This document shows, piece by piece, positions 1-8,163 of a stretch of DNA of 32,485 nucleotides. Numbering within the stretch: position 1 is the first letter of the stretch; every line of letters begins with the position of its first letter. Both the position numbers and the translations under genes were made by a program. The stretch is from positions 1-32,485 of the forward strand of contig CACZFT010000004.1 in assembly GCA_902780535.1 (NCBI GenBank), given 5' to 3'. This DNA is from an uncultured Selenomonas sp. (lineage in GTDB: Bacteria; Bacillota; Negativicutes; Selenomonadales; Selenomonadaceae). The notes beneath the pieces were generated by a model that made no database searches, was not told where the DNA came from, and saw nothing but the letters and a program-made list of their open reading frames with translations.

Positions 1-303
1 GCGGAATGTCATCTTGCCGTTTTCGCGTTCCGTGAAGATCGCACGCGTGCCGAGCGCCTTGCCCGTCTCATGCGCGAGCAGGATGCCGCCAGTCACGGGG
101 CCGACAACGGTCTCAATATTCGCGTCCTTGAACTTCTCCGCCATCGCTTCGCAGAGCTGCTGCGTGTATTTCGGATGCTGCAGGACGTTGAATTTCTCGA
201 CGTAATGCGGGCTGTGGAGGCCCGAGGTCAAAAGGAAATGGCCATTCATGATGGCGTTGGTCTTGATAAGAAGCTGCTTGACTTCTTCTTCCGTCATGGA
301 CAT
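1..303 (-). CDS. pyrE: Orotate phosphoribosyltransferase (3' end beyond window)
   Basis: The first 101 residues are present and the C-terminal part lies outside the window. PyrE transfers phosphoribose from PRPP to orotate, making OMP, the penultimate step of UMP synthesis in the cytoplasm. Visible hallmarks are the N-terminal helix followed by GHFLLTSGLHSPHYVEKF (residues 21-38), the VVGPVTGGILLAHETG strand-loop (66-81) and AIFTERENGKMTFR (88-101), all typical of the type found in Firmicutes. I chose the ATG at 303 because GGAG lies 8 nt upstream; a second ATG two codons later is less well spaced. It is the last visible gene of the pyr operon, 101 bp after pyrF, and that gap carries a short palindromic repeat. 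The PRPP-binding loop itself is outside the window. Confidence 0.93.
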   Translation of the reverse strand, partial: MSMTEEEVKQLLIKTNAIMNGHFLLTSGLHSPHYVEKFNVLQHPKYTQQLCEAMAEKFKDANIETVVGPVTGGILLAHETGKALGTRAIFTERENGKMTFR

Positions 304-352
304 ATTTTATGCTCCGTTTCTTTCATTTTATTTGTTGGAATCCAGCATCAAA

Positions 353-400
353 CTACCCTCTCAGTCACGCTTCGCGTGCCAGCTCTCCCATAGGGAGAGC
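353..400. repeat. Short copy of intergenic palindromic repeat family I
   Basis: This lies between pyrF and pyrE. It holds a perfect 8-bp palindrome, GCTCTCCC-ATA-GGGAGAGC (382-400), followed on the minus strand by a small CACGC/GCGTG hairpin (366-378) and an ACTGAGAGGG tail. The same order (CT-rich hairpin, small GC hairpin, GGGGG-like tail) is seen in the arms of the 5448-5632 element and at 11503-11552. There is no U-run after the hairpin, so I do not call it a terminator. Confidence 0.6.
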
Positions 401-404
401 CTTC

Positions 405-1121
405 TCAGATTGCGTGATTCATTTCTTTGAGAATTGAAAGAGCCGCGGCTTTCGGGTCTTTTGCTGCCCGGATGGGGCGGCCGATGACGAGGTGGGTAGC
501 GCCGTTTTTGAGGGCTTGCGCAGGCGTTGCGATGCGGCTCTGGTCGTCAAGGCTGGCGCCTGCCGGGCGGACGCCGGGCGTGACGATGAGGAAATCGTCG
601 CCGCAGGCCGCACGGATGCCGGCCGCTTCTTGCGGCGACGCGACGACGCCGTCGAGGCCTGCCACCTTTGCGAGCTTGGCCAGCCGTGTGACGCGGTCAG
701 CCATCGGCTCGGTTTCGCCGAGCTTTGCCCAGTCGTCTTCATTCATGCTTGTCAGCACCGTGACGCCGATGATTTTCGGGCACGCGATGCCCTGCTCTGC
801 CGCCGCTGCGTGCAACTTGTCGGCGGCGGTCTTCATCATAGTATAGCCGCCAGATGCATGGACGTTGACAATGTCGGCGCCGAGGCCCATGAGCGACGTG
901 AGGCCGCCTGCCACGGTGTTCGGGATGTCGTGAAGCTTGAGGTCGAGGAAGACGTGCTTCCCCTGCTCCTTCAGCCACCGCACGACGTCGGGGCCGACGC
1001 TGTAGAAGAGCTCCATGCCGACTTTGTAATAGGAAACGGTGTCGCCGAGCGCCGCAACGAGGGATTTTACATCCTGCATCGTATGGACGTCTAAGGCTAC
1101 AATCAAGCGGTCATCAGGCAA
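405..1121 (-). CDS. pyrF: Orotidine 5'-phosphate decarboxylase
   Basis: A 238-residue cytoplasmic enzyme of the normal family length; it decarboxylates OMP to UMP, the last step of the pathway. The signature is [11 protein letters not shown] at residues 60-70, which supplies the catalytic Asp-Lys-Asp set (D60, K62, D65). The N-terminal IVALDV strand and the C-terminal IVTPGVRP and LVIGRPI phosphate-binding loops are also present. The start is TTG at 1121: a strong GGAGGAGG lies about 9 nt upstream, and the nearby ATG is out of frame. The first codons overlap the end of carB, by 8 nt in the ancestral carB frame (stop at 1114) and by 19 nt in the current frame. It is therefore translationally tied to carB. 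In many Firmicute operons pyrK and pyrD sit between carB and pyrF; they are absent here. Confidence 0.96.
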   Translation of the reverse strand: MPDDRLIVALDVHTMQDVKSLVAALGDTVSYYKVGMELFYSVGPDVVRWLKEQGKHVFLDLKLHDIPNTVAGGLTSLMGLGADIVNVHASGGYTMMKTAADKLHAAAAEQGIACPKIIGVTVLTSMNEDDWAKLGETEPMADRVTRLAKLAKVAGLDGVVASPQEAAGIRAACGDDFLIVTPGVRPAGASLDDQSRIATPAQALKNGATHLVIGRPIRAAKDPKAAALSILKEMNHAI

Positions 1122-4100
1122 GGTCGTCCCCTCCTCCTACATAGTCTTGCAGCGCGAGGCTGTAGACGAGGCGGCGTTCGCGCATGAACGAGAGCACGCG
1201 CATGACTTCCCACGCCGTGTCGAGCGACGTCAGGCAGGCGACGCCGGTTGATCTTGCCGGTCTTGATCATCTCGATGATGTCGGATTTGCGCTCATGCAC
1301 TTTGCCAACGATGTCGACGTCGATGCCCATCGAGGCGATGGCACGCGCCGTGCCTTCCGTCGCGCAGAGCTCGAAGCCGAGGTCGGAGAACGCTTTCGCG
1401 AGCTGCTTCATTTCTTCCTTGTCCTTGTCGGCGACCGTGAAGAGGATGCAGCCCTTCGTCGGGATGTGGAGGCCTGAGCCGATGATGGCCTTGTAGAGCG
1501 CACGGGCATAATGGTAGTCGATGCCCATGACTTCGCCCGTAGACTTCATTTCCGGCCCGAGCGCGATATCGACGTCCGTCATCTTTGCAAACGAGAAGAC
1601 CGGCGCCTTGACGGCGACATAGGGTTTCGGCGTGACGAGACCAGAGTGATAGCCGAGCTCCTTGACCGTCGCGCCGAGCGCGATGCGCGTCGCGAGGTTG
1701 ACCATCTTGACGTCCGTGACCTTCGAGAGGAACGGCACCGTGCGCGACGAACGCGGGTTGACCTCGATGATGTAGACCTCATCGTTCTTGACGACGAACT
1801 GGATGTTGAGCAGACCTTTGACGTGCAGTGCCTTGCCGAGGCGCTCCGTGTAGTCGATGATGGTGTAAATGACTTTCGCGGAGAGCGTCTGCGGCGGATA
1901 GACGGCGATGGAGTCGCCCGAATGGACGCCCGCGCGCTCGACGTGCTCCATGATGCCCGGAATGACGACATCGACGCCATCGGAAATGCCATCGACTTCG
2001 ACTTCCGTGCCCTCCATGTAGCGGTCGCAGAGCACCGGATGATCCGGCGTGACCTTGACGGCGCGGCTCATGTAGTCGCGAAGCTCCGCTTCATTATAGA
2101 CGATTTCCATCGCGCGGCCGCCCAAGACGTACGACGGGCGCACCATGACCGGATAGCCGATGCGCGCCGCACCGTCGATGGCATCCTGCAGGTTCGTGAC
2201 GCTGATGCCCTCGGGGCGCGGGATATGCGTCTGCTGGAGCACTTCGTCAAAGCGCTCGCGATCCTCGGCACGGTCGATGTCGTCAACGGACGTGCCAAAG
2301 ACCTTGACGCCCGCCTTTTGCAGCGACGCCGCGAGGTTGATGGCCGTCTGGCCGCCGAACTGCACAATGACGCCTTCCGGCTTTTCCTTGTCGATGATGT
2401 TGAGGACGTCTTCGGTCGTCAGCGGCTCGAAATAGAGGCGGTCGGAAATATCGAAGTCCGTCGAGACCGTCTCCGGGTTGTTGTTGATGATGATGGCCTC
2501 GATGCCCATTTCGCGGAGCGCCCAGACGCTGTGCACGGAGCAGTAGTCGAACTCGACGCCCTGGCCGATGCGGATCGGGCCGGAGCCAAGCACGACGACC
2601 TTGCGCGCGTTCGATATCTGCACTTCGTCTTCCTGTGCATGGAACGTCGAGTAATAATACGGCGTCGCGGCTTCGAACTCGGCGGCACACGTATCAACCA
2701 TCTTGTAGCACGGCAGGATGCCGTTTTCGAGGCGCTGCGTGCGGACTTCGTCCTGTGCCTTGCCCGTGAGCTCGGCGATGGAGCGGTCCGCGAGGCCGAC
2801 ATCTTTCGCGCGGTGCAGCAGCTTCGGCGTCAGCGGCTCTTTCATCAGGCGAATCTCGACGTCCGTGATGTTCTGGATTTTATAAAGGAACCACTTGTCA
2901 ATCTTCGTGATGTCGTGGATTTCGTCGACCGTCGCGATGCCGCGGCGCAGTGCCTCAGCGATGACGAAGATGCGCTCGTCGTTGATGCGCGCGAGGTTTT
3001 TCTTGACACGAGCGTCGTCCCAAGCATCCATCTTTTCCATGTGCAGACGGTGGACGCCGATTTCGAGCGAGCGCACAGCCTTGAGCAGGGCGCCTTCGAA
3101 ATTGCGGTCGATGCTCATGACCTCGCCCGTCGCCTTCATCTGCGTGCCGAGCGTGCGGTCAGCGTAGACGAATTTGTCGAACGGCCAGCGCGGGAACTTG
3201 ACGACGCAGTAGTCGAGCGCCGGTTCGAAGCAGGCTTTCGTCTTCTGCGTGACAGCGTTCGTGATTTCGTCGAGCGTATAGCCGATGGCGATTTTGGCCG
3301 AAACCTTTGCAATCGGATAGCCCGTCGCTTTCGAGGCGAGCGCCGAGGAACGCGACACGCGCGGATTGACCTCGATGACGTAGTAGCGGTTGCTGTTCGG
3401 GTCGAGCGCGTACTGCGCGTTGCAGCCGCCCTCGATGCCGAGCTCGCGGATGATGCGCAGCGAGGCACTGCGGAGCATCTGGTATTCGTGATCCGTCAGC
3501 GTCTGCGACGGCGCCACGACGATGGAGTCGCCCGTATGGACGCCGACGGGGTCGAAATTCTCCATGTTGCAGACGGTGATGCAGTTGTCGTTGCCGTCGC
3601 GCATGACCTCGTACTCGATTTCTTTCCAGCCCGCGACGCTGCGCTCGATCAGCACCTGGCCGATCATCGAATAGTTCAGGCCCTTGATGACGATTTCGAT
3701 GAGCTCTTCTTCGTTCTCCGCGATGCCGCCGCCAGTGCCGCCCATCGTATAGGCCGGGCGCACGATGACCGGGTAGCCGATTTCATTTGCAAACGCCACG
3801 GCTGCCGGGACATCCTCGACAATCGTGCTTTCGGGAATCGGCTCGCCGAGCTTCTGCATCGTCTCCTTGAAGAGCTCGCGGTCCTCTGCCCGCTCGATGG
3901 CTTTGAGCGGCGTGCCGAGCAGTTCGACGTTGAACTTTTCGAGGATGCCGTGCTCGGCGAGCTGCACGGCGAGGTTCAGGCCCGCCTGGCCGCCGAGCGT
4001 CGCGAGCAGGCCGTCCGGGCGCTCCTTCTCGATGATTTCCGCGCAGAAATCGACCGTCAGTGGCTCGATGTAGACGCGGTCGGCGATGTGCGTATCCGTC

Positions 4101-4264
4101 ATGATCGTCGCCGGGTTCGAGTTCACGAGGACGACTTCGAGGCCCTCTTCTTTCAGCGCGCGGCAGGCCTGCGAACCCGCATAGTCAAACTCGGCCGCCT
4201 GGCCGATGATGATTGGGCCGGAGCCGATGACCATGACTTTTTTGAGGTGTTCCTTTTTCGGCAC
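1103..4264 (-). CDS. carB: Carbamoyl-phosphate synthase large subunit, C-terminus disrupted by a frameshifting deletion
   Basis: The large subunit uses ammonia from CarA, bicarbonate and two ATP to make carbamoyl phosphate. Two tandem carboxyphosphate/carbamate kinase halves are visible: the first from [21 protein letters not shown] (about residue 10), the second from [20 protein letters not shown] (about 560). Each half has its ATP-grasp VRPAYTMGG / VRPSYVLGG loop and an EVNPR strand. GTG start at 4264, 3 nt after the carA stop. The C-terminal MGS-like allosteric domain is broken. Residues read normally to GKIN (1006, codon at 1249-1247) and then 47 residues are nonsense. The expected end [19 protein letters not shown] is found in another frame (1248-1117, stop 1116-1114). 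About 25 codons between the two are missing, so the deletion length must be 3n+2. The catalytic halves look intact. Effector control by UMP or ornithine and stability are probably affected, unless this is an assembly error. Confidence 0.93.
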   Translation of the reverse strand: MPKKEHLKKVMVIGSGPIIIGQAAEFDYAGSQACRALKEEGLEVVLVNSNPATIMTDTHIADRVYIEPLTVDFCAEIIEKERPDGLLATLGGQAGLNLAVQLAEHGILEKFNVELLGTPLKAIERAEDRELFKETMQKLGEPIPESTIVEDVPAAVAFANEIGYPVIVRPAYTMGGTGGGIAENEEELIEIVIKGLNYSMIGQVLIERSVAGWKEIEYEVMRDGNDNCITVCNMENFDPVGVHTGDSIVVAPSQTLTDHEYQMLRSASLRIIRELGIEGGCNAQYALDPNSNRYYVIEVNPRVSRSSALASKATGYPIAKVSAKIAIGYTLDEITNAVTQKTKACFEPALDYCVVKFPRWPFDKFVYADRTLGTQMKATGEVMSIDRNFEGALLKAVRSLEIGVHRLHMEKMDAWDDARVKKNLARINDERIFVIAEALRRGIATVDEIHDITKIDKWFLYKIQNITDVEIRLMKEPLTPKLLHRAKDVGLADRSIAELTGKAQDEVRTQRLENGILPCYKMVDTCAAEFEAATPYYYSTFHAQEDEVQISNARKVVVLGSGPIRIGQGVEFDYCSVHSVWALREMGIEAIIINNNPETVSTDFDISDRLYFEPLTTEDVLNIIDKEKPEGVIVQFGGQTAINLAASLQKAGVKVFGTSVDDIDRAEDRERFDEVLQQTHIPRPEGISVTNLQDAIDGAARIGYPVMVRPSYVLGGRAMEIVYNEAELRDYMSRAVKVTPDHPVLCDRYMEGTEVEVDGISDGVDVVIPGIMEHVERAGVHSGDSIAVYPPQTLSAKVIYTIIDYTERLGKALHVKGLLNIQFVVKNDEVYIIEVNPRSSRTVPFLSKVTDVKMVNLATRIALGATVKELGYHSGLVTPKPYVAVKAPVFSFAKMTDVDIALGPEMKSTGEVMGIDYHYARALYKAIIGSGLHIPTKGCILFTVADKDKEEMKQLAKAFSDLGFELCATEGTARAIASMGIDVDIVGKVHERKSDIIEMIKTGKINRRRLPDVARHGVGSHARALVHARTPPRLQPRAARLCRRRGRPCLMTA

Positions 4265-4267
4265 GGT

Positions 4268-5347
4268 TCATTCCCCTTTCTTCAGCATCGACCAGAATTC
4301 GTCGAACAGGTACATGTTGTCATCCGGGCCCGGCGCGGCTTCCGGATGGTACTGCACGGAAAACAGCGGCAGCTCCGTATGGCGCATGCCTTCGACCGTG
4401 CCGTCGTTGACGTTGATATGCGTGACTTCGAGCGGCAGGCCTTCGAGCGAGTCCGCATCGACAGCAAAGCCGTGATTCTGCGAGGAAATCATGACGCGCC
4501 CCGTCCGCAGGTCTTTGACCGGCTGGTTCGTGCCGCGATGGCCGAACTTCAGCTTGTACGTTTTCGCGCCGAGCGCGCGGGCAATCAGCTGATGGCCGAG
4601 GCAAATGCCGAACATCGGCTTTTTGCCGATGAGCTTCTTGATTTCCTCGATGGCCTCCGGCACGTCGGCCGGGTCGCCCGGACCGTTCGAGAGGAAGATG
4701 CCGTCGGGGTTCAGCGCGAGGATATCCTCGGCTTTCGTGCTCGCAGGCACGACGGTCAGCTTGCAGCCCTTTTCATGCAACGACTTCAAGATGTTGCGCT
4801 TGACGCCGAAATCCATCGCGACGACATAGGGCGCTTTTTTCTTGTCGGACTCGATTGTGTACGCCTCGGGCGTCGTGACTTCGGCGACGACGTCGCGTTT
4901 GAGCGGCACAGCGAACAGGTCGCCCATCTGCTTCTTCGTGGCGTCTTCGGGCACGATGATGCCCTTCATGGTGCCGGCATTGCGGATTTTGCGCGTGACG
5001 GCGCGCGTATCGACATTGTAAAGGCACGGCACGCCCTGCTCCGTCAGGAAATCCGCAATGCTCTTTTCATAGTGCCAGTTGCTGCCATGCGCCGCGAGCT
5101 CGCCGATGATGAAGCCATGCACGAATGATTTGCGCGACTGCATGAAGATGTCTGCGATGCCATAGTTGCCGACGAGCGGATACGTCAGCGTCAGAATCTG
5201 GCCGCAGTACGAAGGGTCGGTCAGGCTTTCCTGATAGCCGACCATGCCCGTATTGAAGACGACCTCGCCGGTCGCCGTGGTATCATTCAAGAGATTCCCC
5301 GTGAAGACGCTGCCGTCTTCGAGAATCAATTTTCCTTTCAAAGCCAT
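4268..5347 (-). CDS. carA: Carbamoyl-phosphate synthase small (glutaminase) subunit
   Basis: A 359-residue class I glutamine amidotransferase that hydrolyses glutamine and passes ammonia to CarB. The N-terminal CPSase small-chain domain (residues 1-150: LEDGSVFTGN, TGEVVFNTGMVGYQE) is followed by the GATase domain. The nucleophile is Cys249 in GICLGHQ, and the His/Glu pair is in QYHPEAAPGP (H334, E336). The ATG at 5347 has AAAGGAG 6 nt upstream. The stop is 3 nt before the carB GTG, so the two are probably translationally coupled. Unlike the other junctions of this operon, 301 bp separate carA from pyrC, and most of that is a palindromic element. Length and motifs are complete. Confidence 0.97.
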   Translation of the reverse strand: MALKGKLILEDGSVFTGNLLNDTTATGEVVFNTGMVGYQESLTDPSYCGQILTLTYPLVGNYGIADIFMQSRKSFVHGFIIGELAAHGSNWHYEKSIADFLTEQGVPCLYNVDTRAVTRKIRNAGTMKGIIVPEDATKKQMGDLFAVPLKRDVVAEVTTPEAYTIESDKKKAPYVVAMDFGVKRNILKSLHEKGCKLTVVPASTKAEDILALNPDGIFLSNGPGDPADVPEAIEEIKKLIGKKPMFGICLGHQLIARALGAKTYKLKFGHRGTNQPVKDLRTGRVMISSQNHGFAVDADSLEGLPLEVTHINVNDGTVEGMRHTELPLFSVQYHPEAAPGPDDNMYLFDEFWSMLKKGE

Positions 5348-5447
5348 AGAGACTCCTTTCGTTCCTCAAGCCCATGCTCCATTCACCAGCCTTCTGGCCC
5401 CCTCTCTGAGGCAATGTCATTAAGTTAGCGAAAATCTAGCAAATCCA

Positions 5448-5632
5448 GGCTCCCTCTCCGAGGGGGCTGTCGCCGGAGGCGACTGGGGGTGTGGCGGAGG
5501 TAGGACATGGGATGCCGCTGGATTGCTGTCTGCGAAGACGTACCTTCGCAGATACGCTCGAATGGATTGCCAGGTCGTACCTTCGACACACCCACCGCCC
5601 CCTTCGGGGTCACCTCCCTCGGAGAGGGAGGC
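5448..5632. repeat. 185-bp long palindromic element (family I, full-length), MITE-like
   Basis: This fills most of the 301-bp gap between carA and pyrC (5348-5648). The outer arms are inverted: left GGCTCCCTCTCCGAGGG, right CCTCGGAGAGGGAGGC. The similarity continues inward through GGGGGTGTG / CACACCCACC. The centre is a perfect 9-bp stem, TCTGCGAAG-ACGTAC-CTTCGCAGA (5529-5552), whose midpoint (5540.5) matches the midpoint of the outer arms (5540). The whole element can fold into one long imperfect hairpin. No ORF or ribosome binding site in it is convincing and I found no clear target-site duplication. The rest of the gap (5348-5447) holds the carA ribosome binding site and a GGCCCCCTCTCTGAGG stretch that may be another fragment of the family; I see no good promoter for carA. 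Confidence 0.8.
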
Positions 5633-5648
5633 AAGAGTTTGCGGTACT

Positions 5649-6938
5649 TTACTCCACGATTCCGTCACGCATTGCGACATCGCCATCTACGATGGTCAGA
5701 ACAGCCTTGCCTTTGAGCTTGCGTCCGACGAATGGCGAATGTGTGCCGCGCGTGTAGAACTTTTTCGCATCGACCGTCCATTCTTTTTCTGGGTCGATGA
5801 CGACGATGTCGGCGGCGGCGCCTTTGGCGAGCGTGCCGCAGGAAAGGCCGAAGCATTTCGCAGGCTCGTACGTCATTTTGGAGATGATCGTCGGCAGGTC
5901 GAGCTTGCCCGTATGGCAGAGGTCGGTCAGCATGATGCCGAGCGAGGTCTCAAGCCCTGGGAAGCCGCTTGGCGCGTACATGTATTCCTGGTCCTTCTCT
6001 TCTTCGGCATGCGGCGAATGGTCCGTGACGATGGCGTCAATCGTGCCATCCTTCAGGCCTGCGAGCAGTGCGTCGCAGTCGGCCTGCGAACGCAGCGGCG
6101 GGTTGATTTTCGTCGAGGTGTCCGTCAGCGTCACGCACTCATCTGTCAGCGTCAGGTGCTGCGGCGTGCACTCGGCCGTCACGCGGACGCCGCGCTTCTT
6201 CGCCTCGCGCACGATGTCGACGGCACGTGCCGAGCTCATATGCGCGACATGGACGCGCGCGCCTGCGTATTCGGCAAGCAGCACGTCACGCGCGACCGCG
6301 ATGTCCTCGGCGACGGTCGGACGGCCCTTCATGCCGAGCATCGCGCTGCGGTGGCCTTCGTTCATGACGCCCTCCTCGACGAGCGACGTCTCTTCTTCAT
6401 GGTTGACGATGACCTTGTCGAAGGCATGGAGGTAATCGTAGGCATTGAGCAGCACTTTCGCGCTCGGGTCGAAATGGCCGTCATCGGAGAACGCGACGGC
6501 ACCGGCCTCGATCATATCGCCGAGCTCGGCGAGTTCCTTGCCCTGCTGGCCTTTCGTGACAGCGCCGATGATTTTGACATGGCAGCGCGCCACATCTTCG
6601 GCGCGCTTTTCGAGGCTGCGCACGAGCGCGGCCGTATCGACGACCGGTTTCGTGTTCGGCATCGTCGCGATGGTCGTGAAACCGCCAGCGACGGCGGCTT
6701 TCGTGCCGCTCTCGAAATCTTCCTTTGCCTCCTGCCCCGGCTCGCGCAGATGGACGTGCAGGTCGACGAGGCCCGGCGCGACGACCTTCCCGCTCGCGTC
6801 GTACACCTCTGCGTCTGCGGCTTTGAGCCCCTGCCCGACCGCTGCAATCTTGCCGTCTTCGATGAGGACATCGGCCACACCGTCAAATTTCGATGCCGGG
6901 TCGATGACGCGGCCGCCTTTGAGAATCATCTTCGTCAT
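5649..6938 (-). CDS. pyrC: Dihydroorotase
   Basis: A 429-residue class I (PyrC type 2) zinc amidohydrolase that closes carbamoyl aspartate to dihydroorotate. Metal ligands are visible in DLHVHLREPG (H61, H63), H180 in VIVNHEEE, H233 in VHVAHMSSA, and the catalytic Asp306 in TDHSPHAEEE. The C-terminal composite-sandwich strand (GAAADIVVIDPEKEWTVD) is complete. The ATG at 6938 overlaps the pyrB stop in an ATGA arrangement, so translation is coupled to pyrB. Third gene-by-gene step of the pathway after carbamoyl phosphate formation and PyrB. Confidence 0.97.
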   Translation of the reverse strand: MTKMILKGGRVIDPASKFDGVADVLIEDGKIAAVGQGLKAADAEVYDASGKVVAPGLVDLHVHLREPGQEAKEDFESGTKAAVAGGFTTIATMPNTKPVVDTAALVRSLEKRAEDVARCHVKIIGAVTKGQQGKELAELGDMIEAGAVAFSDDGHFDPSAKVLLNAYDYLHAFDKVIVNHEEETSLVEEGVMNEGHRSAMLGMKGRPTVAEDIAVARDVLLAEYAGARVHVAHMSSARAVDIVREAKKRGVRVTAECTPQHLTLTDECVTLTDTSTKINPPLRSQADCDALLAGLKDGTIDAIVTDHSPHAEEEKDQEYMYAPSGFPGLETSLGIMLTDLCHTGKLDLPTIISKMTYEPAKCFGLSCGTLAKGAAADIVVIDPEKEWTVDAKKFYTRGTHSPFVGRKLKGKAVLTIVDGDVAMRDGIVE

Positions 6939-7882
6939 GCCTGTTTCCCTCCCGTGAGCACCAGCGTGTAGAGTGCCATGCGCACCGCGACGCCATTCTG
7001 AACCTCTTCCTGGATGGCCGAATTGTCACCGTAGGCGACGGCCGGTCCGATTTCCCAGCCCTTGTTCATGGGGCCCGGATGCAGAATCAGGACATCGTCT
7101 TTCGCGAGCTGCAAGCGGCGCGGGCTCAAGCCGAAAATGCGCGCATACTCGCGCGTCGTCGGGAACAAGCCGCCTTTCATGCGCTCGAGCTGGATGCGCA
7201 GGACTTCGATGACGTCGGCGTCCTTGATGGCATCCTCGATGCGCTCATGCACGACGATGCCCGGCTCTTCGTAGAGGAAGCGCGGCAGCAGCGTCCGCGG
7301 CCCTGCGATGTGGACTTCCATGCCCATCTTGCGCATGCCGTAGATGTCGGAGCGTGCCACGCGGCTGTGCAGCACATCGCCAAGAATCGCGACCTTGAGG
7401 CCCGCGAGGCGGCCTTTGTGCTCCTGGATGGTGAAGAGGTTCAGGAGGCCCTGCGAAGGATGTGCGTGTGCGCCATCGCCTGCGTTGAGGATGACGGGCG
7501 AAACGACCTTCGAGGCATATTCTGCCGCGCCCTCGGCCTTGTGGCGCATGACGATGGCATCGACGCCCATCGCCTCGACCGTGTAGAGCGTGTCGCGCAG
7601 GCTCTCGCCTTTCACGATGCTCGACGTGCCCGACGTGATGTTGACGACATCAGCGCCGAGGTACTTCGCCGCGAGCTCGAACGACGTGCGCGTGCGCGTC
7701 GAGGGCTCGTAGAACAGCGTCACGATGGACTTGCCGCGCAGCGTCGGCACCTTCTTGATGTCGCGGTGGATGATGTTCTTCATCTCCTTCGCGGTCTCGA
7801 GCACGAGGCGGATCTCCTCCGGGCTGAAATCCTCAAGGCCGAGGATGTTCTTGCCCCGCATGGATACGGTGTTCTTCTCCAA
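6935..7882 (-). CDS. pyrB: Aspartate carbamoyltransferase catalytic subunit
   Basis: About 315 residues, close to the usual 300-310. It joins carbamoyl phosphate to aspartate, the committed step. Motifs seen are FYEPSTRTRTSFE (phosphate-binding STRTR near residue 61), HPSQGLLNLFTI (about 141) and HPGPMNKG (about 268). Start choice: TTG at 7882 has AAAGGAG 9 nt upstream and gives MEKNTVSMRGKN. The ATG at 7861 has GGAG too far away. The longer reading from 7936 would begin inside the attenuator's U-tract and lacks a ribosome binding site. No pyrI regulatory-chain gene follows; pyrC overlaps directly. It is the first gene of the operon, preceded by a leader with an intrinsic terminator. Confidence 0.95.
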   Translation of the reverse strand: MEKNTVSMRGKNILGLEDFSPEEIRLVLETAKEMKNIIHRDIKKVPTLRGKSIVTLFYEPSTRTRTSFELAAKYLGADVVNITSGTSSIVKGESLRDTLYTVEAMGVDAIVMRHKAEGAAEYASKVVSPVILNAGDGAHAHPSQGLLNLFTIQEHKGRLAGLKVAILGDVLHSRVARSDIYGMRKMGMEVHIAGPRTLLPRFLYEEPGIVVHERIEDAIKDADVIEVLRIQLERMKGGLFPTTREYARIFGLSPRRLQLAKDDVLILHPGPMNKGWEIGPAVAYGDNSAIQEEVQNGVAVRMALYTLVLTGGKQA

Positions 7883-7934
7883 AAGTGGCCACTCCTTTCG
7901 AATGGTTGCATGGGTTTTCGCATCGCGAAACGAC

Positions 7935-7976
7935 ATATAAAAAGAGCTCTCCTATGCTGCTGCATAAGAGAGCTCT
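7935..7976 (-). terminator. Intrinsic terminator/attenuator in the pyr leader
   Basis: On the minus strand AGAGCTCTCTTATGC, loop AGCA, then GCATAGGAGAGCTCT forms a 15-bp stem with one G-T pair, followed by TTTTTATAT. It sits about 100 nt downstream of the predicted transcription start and about 50 nt before the pyrB start, the classical place for attenuation. An upstream segment, TTCTGG-ACAA-CCAGAG, can form a competing hairpin that takes the first bases of the terminator's 5' arm. I could not find the conserved PyrR-binding hairpin sequence, so the sensor is unknown. Confidence 0.85.
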
Positions 7977-8082
7977 GGTTGTCCAGAAGTTACACTCTTT
8001 CCGTAAATGTTTATGCGTGTATGGCTCCTTTATGCGTCTCGCAGTACGCATGTTAAAAGGGAAATATGCTCTTTTGTGGCCT

Positions 8083-8111
8083 ATGATACCATAAAGGTTG
8101 GGAGATTGCAA
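8083..8111 (-). promoter_or_regulatory. Sigma-70-type promoter of the pyr operon
   Basis: TTGCAA (8111-8106), a 17-bp spacer and TATCAT (8088-8083) face pyrB. Transcription would start near 8076, giving a leader of about 195 nt that contains the attenuator. It lies just beyond the stop codon of the upstream glycosyltransferase gene. Confidence 0.75.
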
Positions 8112-8163
8112 GCAGGGATTGTGGTCAGTCAATAGCAATCGAAGAATTATAGACAGTCAAAGG

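Noticed and set aside
1511..5128. A 1205-codon open frame on the plus strand over carB and carA
   Set aside because: It is the mirror of high-GC third positions in two certain genes on the other strand; the protein is Asp/Arg/Val-rich without family motifs or a ribosome binding site.
7883..7936. pyrB start at 7936 (MSFRDAKTHA...)
   Set aside because: That ATG lies in the U-tract of the attenuator with no ribosome binding site; the TTG at 7882 is ideally spaced from AAAGGAG.
7883..8055. A leader peptide in the pyr leader (frame starting MRTARRIKEPY)
   Set aside because: No Shine-Dalgarno precedes its ATG, and the frame runs through the terminator into pyrB. The AAAGGAG near 8020 is not followed by a start codon at useful distance.
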